From contig CACYQT010000021.1 of NCBI GenBank assembly GCA_902776645.1, forward strand, positions 1-59,376: a stretch of 59,376 nt of DNA, written 5' to 3'. Positions 57,969-59,376 of this stretch are shown one piece after another (the first letter of the stretch is position 1; each line of letters opens with the position of its first letter). This stretch comes from an uncultured bacterium. GTDB taxonomy: Bacteria; Verrucomicrobiota; Lentisphaeria; Oligosphaerales; Oligosphaeraceae. The notes under the pieces are model-generated. The model saw only the letters and a list, made by a program, of their open reading frames with translations. It was not told the origin of the DNA and searched no databases. Made by a program: the position numbers and the translations under genes.

Positions 57969-59371
57969 ACATCGTCCATGAACATGTGGACTTCGAAGAC
58001 GGAGACTTCCGTCCCCTCCGCCGTCAGCGCCGCTTCCGTCTGCCCGCAGCGTTTGCACAACGCCGCCATGAACGCGTTCGGCGTCTTCATCGTCTTCCAG
58101 ACGACCGGCACGAAACCGGCGGATTTGCCGCCGGCCCGCAGAATGACGCCGTGGACGCCAGGCTTCAACTGACTGTACAATTCCGGAAGAGACTGGTAGG
58201 ACAGCTTCGTCGCAGGCGTGATGACGCCGATCTCCAGACGGCCTTTCTGGACGTCCTCCACCGTGACCGGATGCTTCTCGTCCGCCGTCAGTTTCGTCGC
58301 GTTGACGACAAGAACAACTGGAAGAGCCTGGTTTCCTGCCATTTGAGAAACCATCCCCAACACCTTGCCGTCACGGTGCAATGCAATTGAGCAACCATAG
58401 TTGCCGAGCAGCGTGCGGGAGTATTGCGGCATTTCAGGCGGATCCGTCTTGGCCAGACGGCACAGCATGACTTTCCGGACGAAATCCAGCAGGACAAGCT
58501 CCTCCTCGCGATTCAAGAAGGAACCTAAATAGCTTCCGGCCACTTGGTTTCGGTGGGCGGACAGTTCTTTCAGGATATCCGCGTCGCCCCATGCGGACTG
58601 CCTGGCCAGTTCCATGAGCGCCCCGCTGTCAACCGTCTCCAGAAACGCAAGACTCTCGATCCGACGGCGTTCCGGCGGCGGGGCGGATTTGGCGGGACGG
58701 CGCGCCGAAGGACGCGGATGGTATTGCAAATCAAAGACATTCAACGCATAGGCATCCGACATGAGGCCCATCATTTCACAGACATTCGGCATGGCGACCG
58801 ACGTTTTTCCACCGTCGCGCCGCGCATGGACCTGCTCCCGCCAGTCCGGATGCGACTCCGCGAATCCATGCGGCAGAACGCCGACCAACGCCGTCGCCGG
58901 TTCGGCCAGCAATCGCGTCAAACGAGATGCAAGTATTTGCCCGTCAACATTCAACGCCGCAAACAACGGCACGATTTCCACTTCTCCGAAACGGACCGTC
59001 AACAGGGCCGTCATCAGCGTCAATTGCTCCCGCTGCCGTTCATTCAATTCTCCGTGCGCGAACATTTCGCCATTCTGCAACAACTTGTCAATTCCGGCCT
59101 TGTGGAATTTCATCGTCCCGACGGCACACTCCCATGCGTCGCCTTGCGGCAGCACGACACGGCCGTTCGGCACGGCGTCATCCGCCCAGACGACATAGAC
59201 GGCATGTACGTTGGCATCGTTCATCGTCCATTCCCGCAGCAGCGCGTCTCCCGAACCGTACACCGCGCCGCCTCCTGCCACGATGACCGGCTGGTCCTCG
59301 GCGTACGACGCGAAGCCTGCAAATATCGACGAGAGAACGAAAACGGCTGATAAACCTATTTGTTTGAGCAT
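57959..59371 (-). CDS. Exported degenerate MEMO-AMMECR1 fusion
   Basis: A 470-residue protein with signal peptide 1-24 (FAGFASYAED). Residues ~28-225 follow the MEMO order: strand QPVIVAGGGAVYGSGDAL where MEMO has PHAGYxYSG, VVWADDAVPNG, TLMTALLTVRFGEVEIVPLFAAL, and VCEMMGLM where MEMO has a conserved Cys. The metal-binding His residues are lost. Residues ~290-470 match AMMECR1: LLGNYGCSIALH, GRLEIGVITPATKLSY, LKPGVHGVILRAGGKSAGFVPVVW, FMAALCKRCGQTEAAL. In the AmmeMemoRadiSam set these are separate cytoplasmic A and B proteins with a radical-SAM partner, none of which is here. ATG 59371 is 5 bases from the window edge. Confidence 0.65.
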   Translation of the reverse strand: MLKQIGLSAVFVLSSIFAGFASYAEDQPVIVAGGGAVYGSGDALLREWTMNDANVHAVYVVWADDAVPNGRVVLPQGDAWECAVGTMKFHKAGIDKLLQNGEMFAHGELNERQREQLTLMTALLTVRFGEVEIVPLFAALNVDGQILASRLTRLLAEPATALVGVLPHGFAESHPDWREQVHARRDGGKTSVAMPNVCEMMGLMSDAYALNVFDLQYHPRPSARRPAKSAPPPERRRIESLAFLETVDSGALMELARQSAWGDADILKELSAHRNQVAGSYLGSFLNREEELVLLDFVRKVMLCRLAKTDPPEMPQYSRTLLGNYGCSIALHRDGKVLGMVSQMAGNQALPVVLVVNATKLTADEKHPVTVEDVQKGRLEIGVITPATKLSYQSLPELYSQLKPGVHGVILRAGGKSAGFVPVVWKTMKTPNAFMAALCKRCGQTEAALTAEGTEVSVFEVHMFMDDVKN

Positions 59372-59376
59372 GGCAA

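Overview
The window is a high-GC chromosomal segment from a Gram-negative bacterium of the PVC group. A member of the Lentisphaerota (Victivallales-like) is my best guess. The reasons are a secretin / PilM / Amuc_1100-like / GspE cluster of the type known from Akkermansia and its relatives, a DUF4838 glycoside-hydrolase-like exoprotein beside an acetyl-xylan-esterase-like protein, and many secreted proteins of unknown function. The taxonomic call is inference; no rRNA gene is present.

Layout. 1-10.4 kb (+ strand): the 3' end of a large YDG/MBG-repeat surface protein, then a HlyD adaptor, a GAF-like/TM/HlyD protein, a PqqD-like/M50 protease/HlyD fusion, and a pseudokinase/TM/TolA-like coiled-coil/SUMF1 protein. 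I read these as one export and processing system for the repeat protein that lacks an ABC ATPase; it is the best candidate here for an undescribed system. 10.5-12.4 kb: tRNA-Ser(UGA) and a two-gene SufC/SufB-D operon. 12.4-17.4 kb: two secreted polysaccharide-degrading proteins. 17.5-18.9 kb: two small unknowns and an O6-alkylguanine methyltransferase gene interrupted by an amber codon. 19.4-26.7 kb: an MscS channel, then an ECF sigma factor, a membrane partner and three exported proteins, two of them CsgG-like. 26.9-31.0 kb (- strand): exported unknowns, one gene carrying two lesions.

31-45 kb is the plastic part. It holds mutM, an AbiEi/AbiEii toxin-antitoxin pair (toxin frameshifted) lying between 309-bp direct repeats that duplicate the mutM/DUF1805 junction, a complete type I restriction system (hsdM-hsdS-hsdR), an IS110-family element, a frameshifted amidohydrolase, and many GC-rich palindromic repeats. 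45-49.3 kb (- strand) returns to housekeeping: a Cys-Cys-rich exported protein, an alpha/beta hydrolase, mnmA, nadA and cysK. 49.7-57.6 kb (- strand) is the type IV pilus / type II secretion-like operon, and 58-59.4 kb is an exported degenerate MEMO-AMMECR1 fusion.

Non-coding structure is abundant: two copies of a roughly 160-bp element built on a 38-bp hairpin, heptanucleotide arrays in several intergenic gaps, five consecutive hairpins upstream of the restriction operon, and dispersed GACGGCGGGACGCCGTC repeats. Five lesions lie between 18.4 and 44.9 kb (two amber codons, three frameshifts), while the flanking operons look intact.
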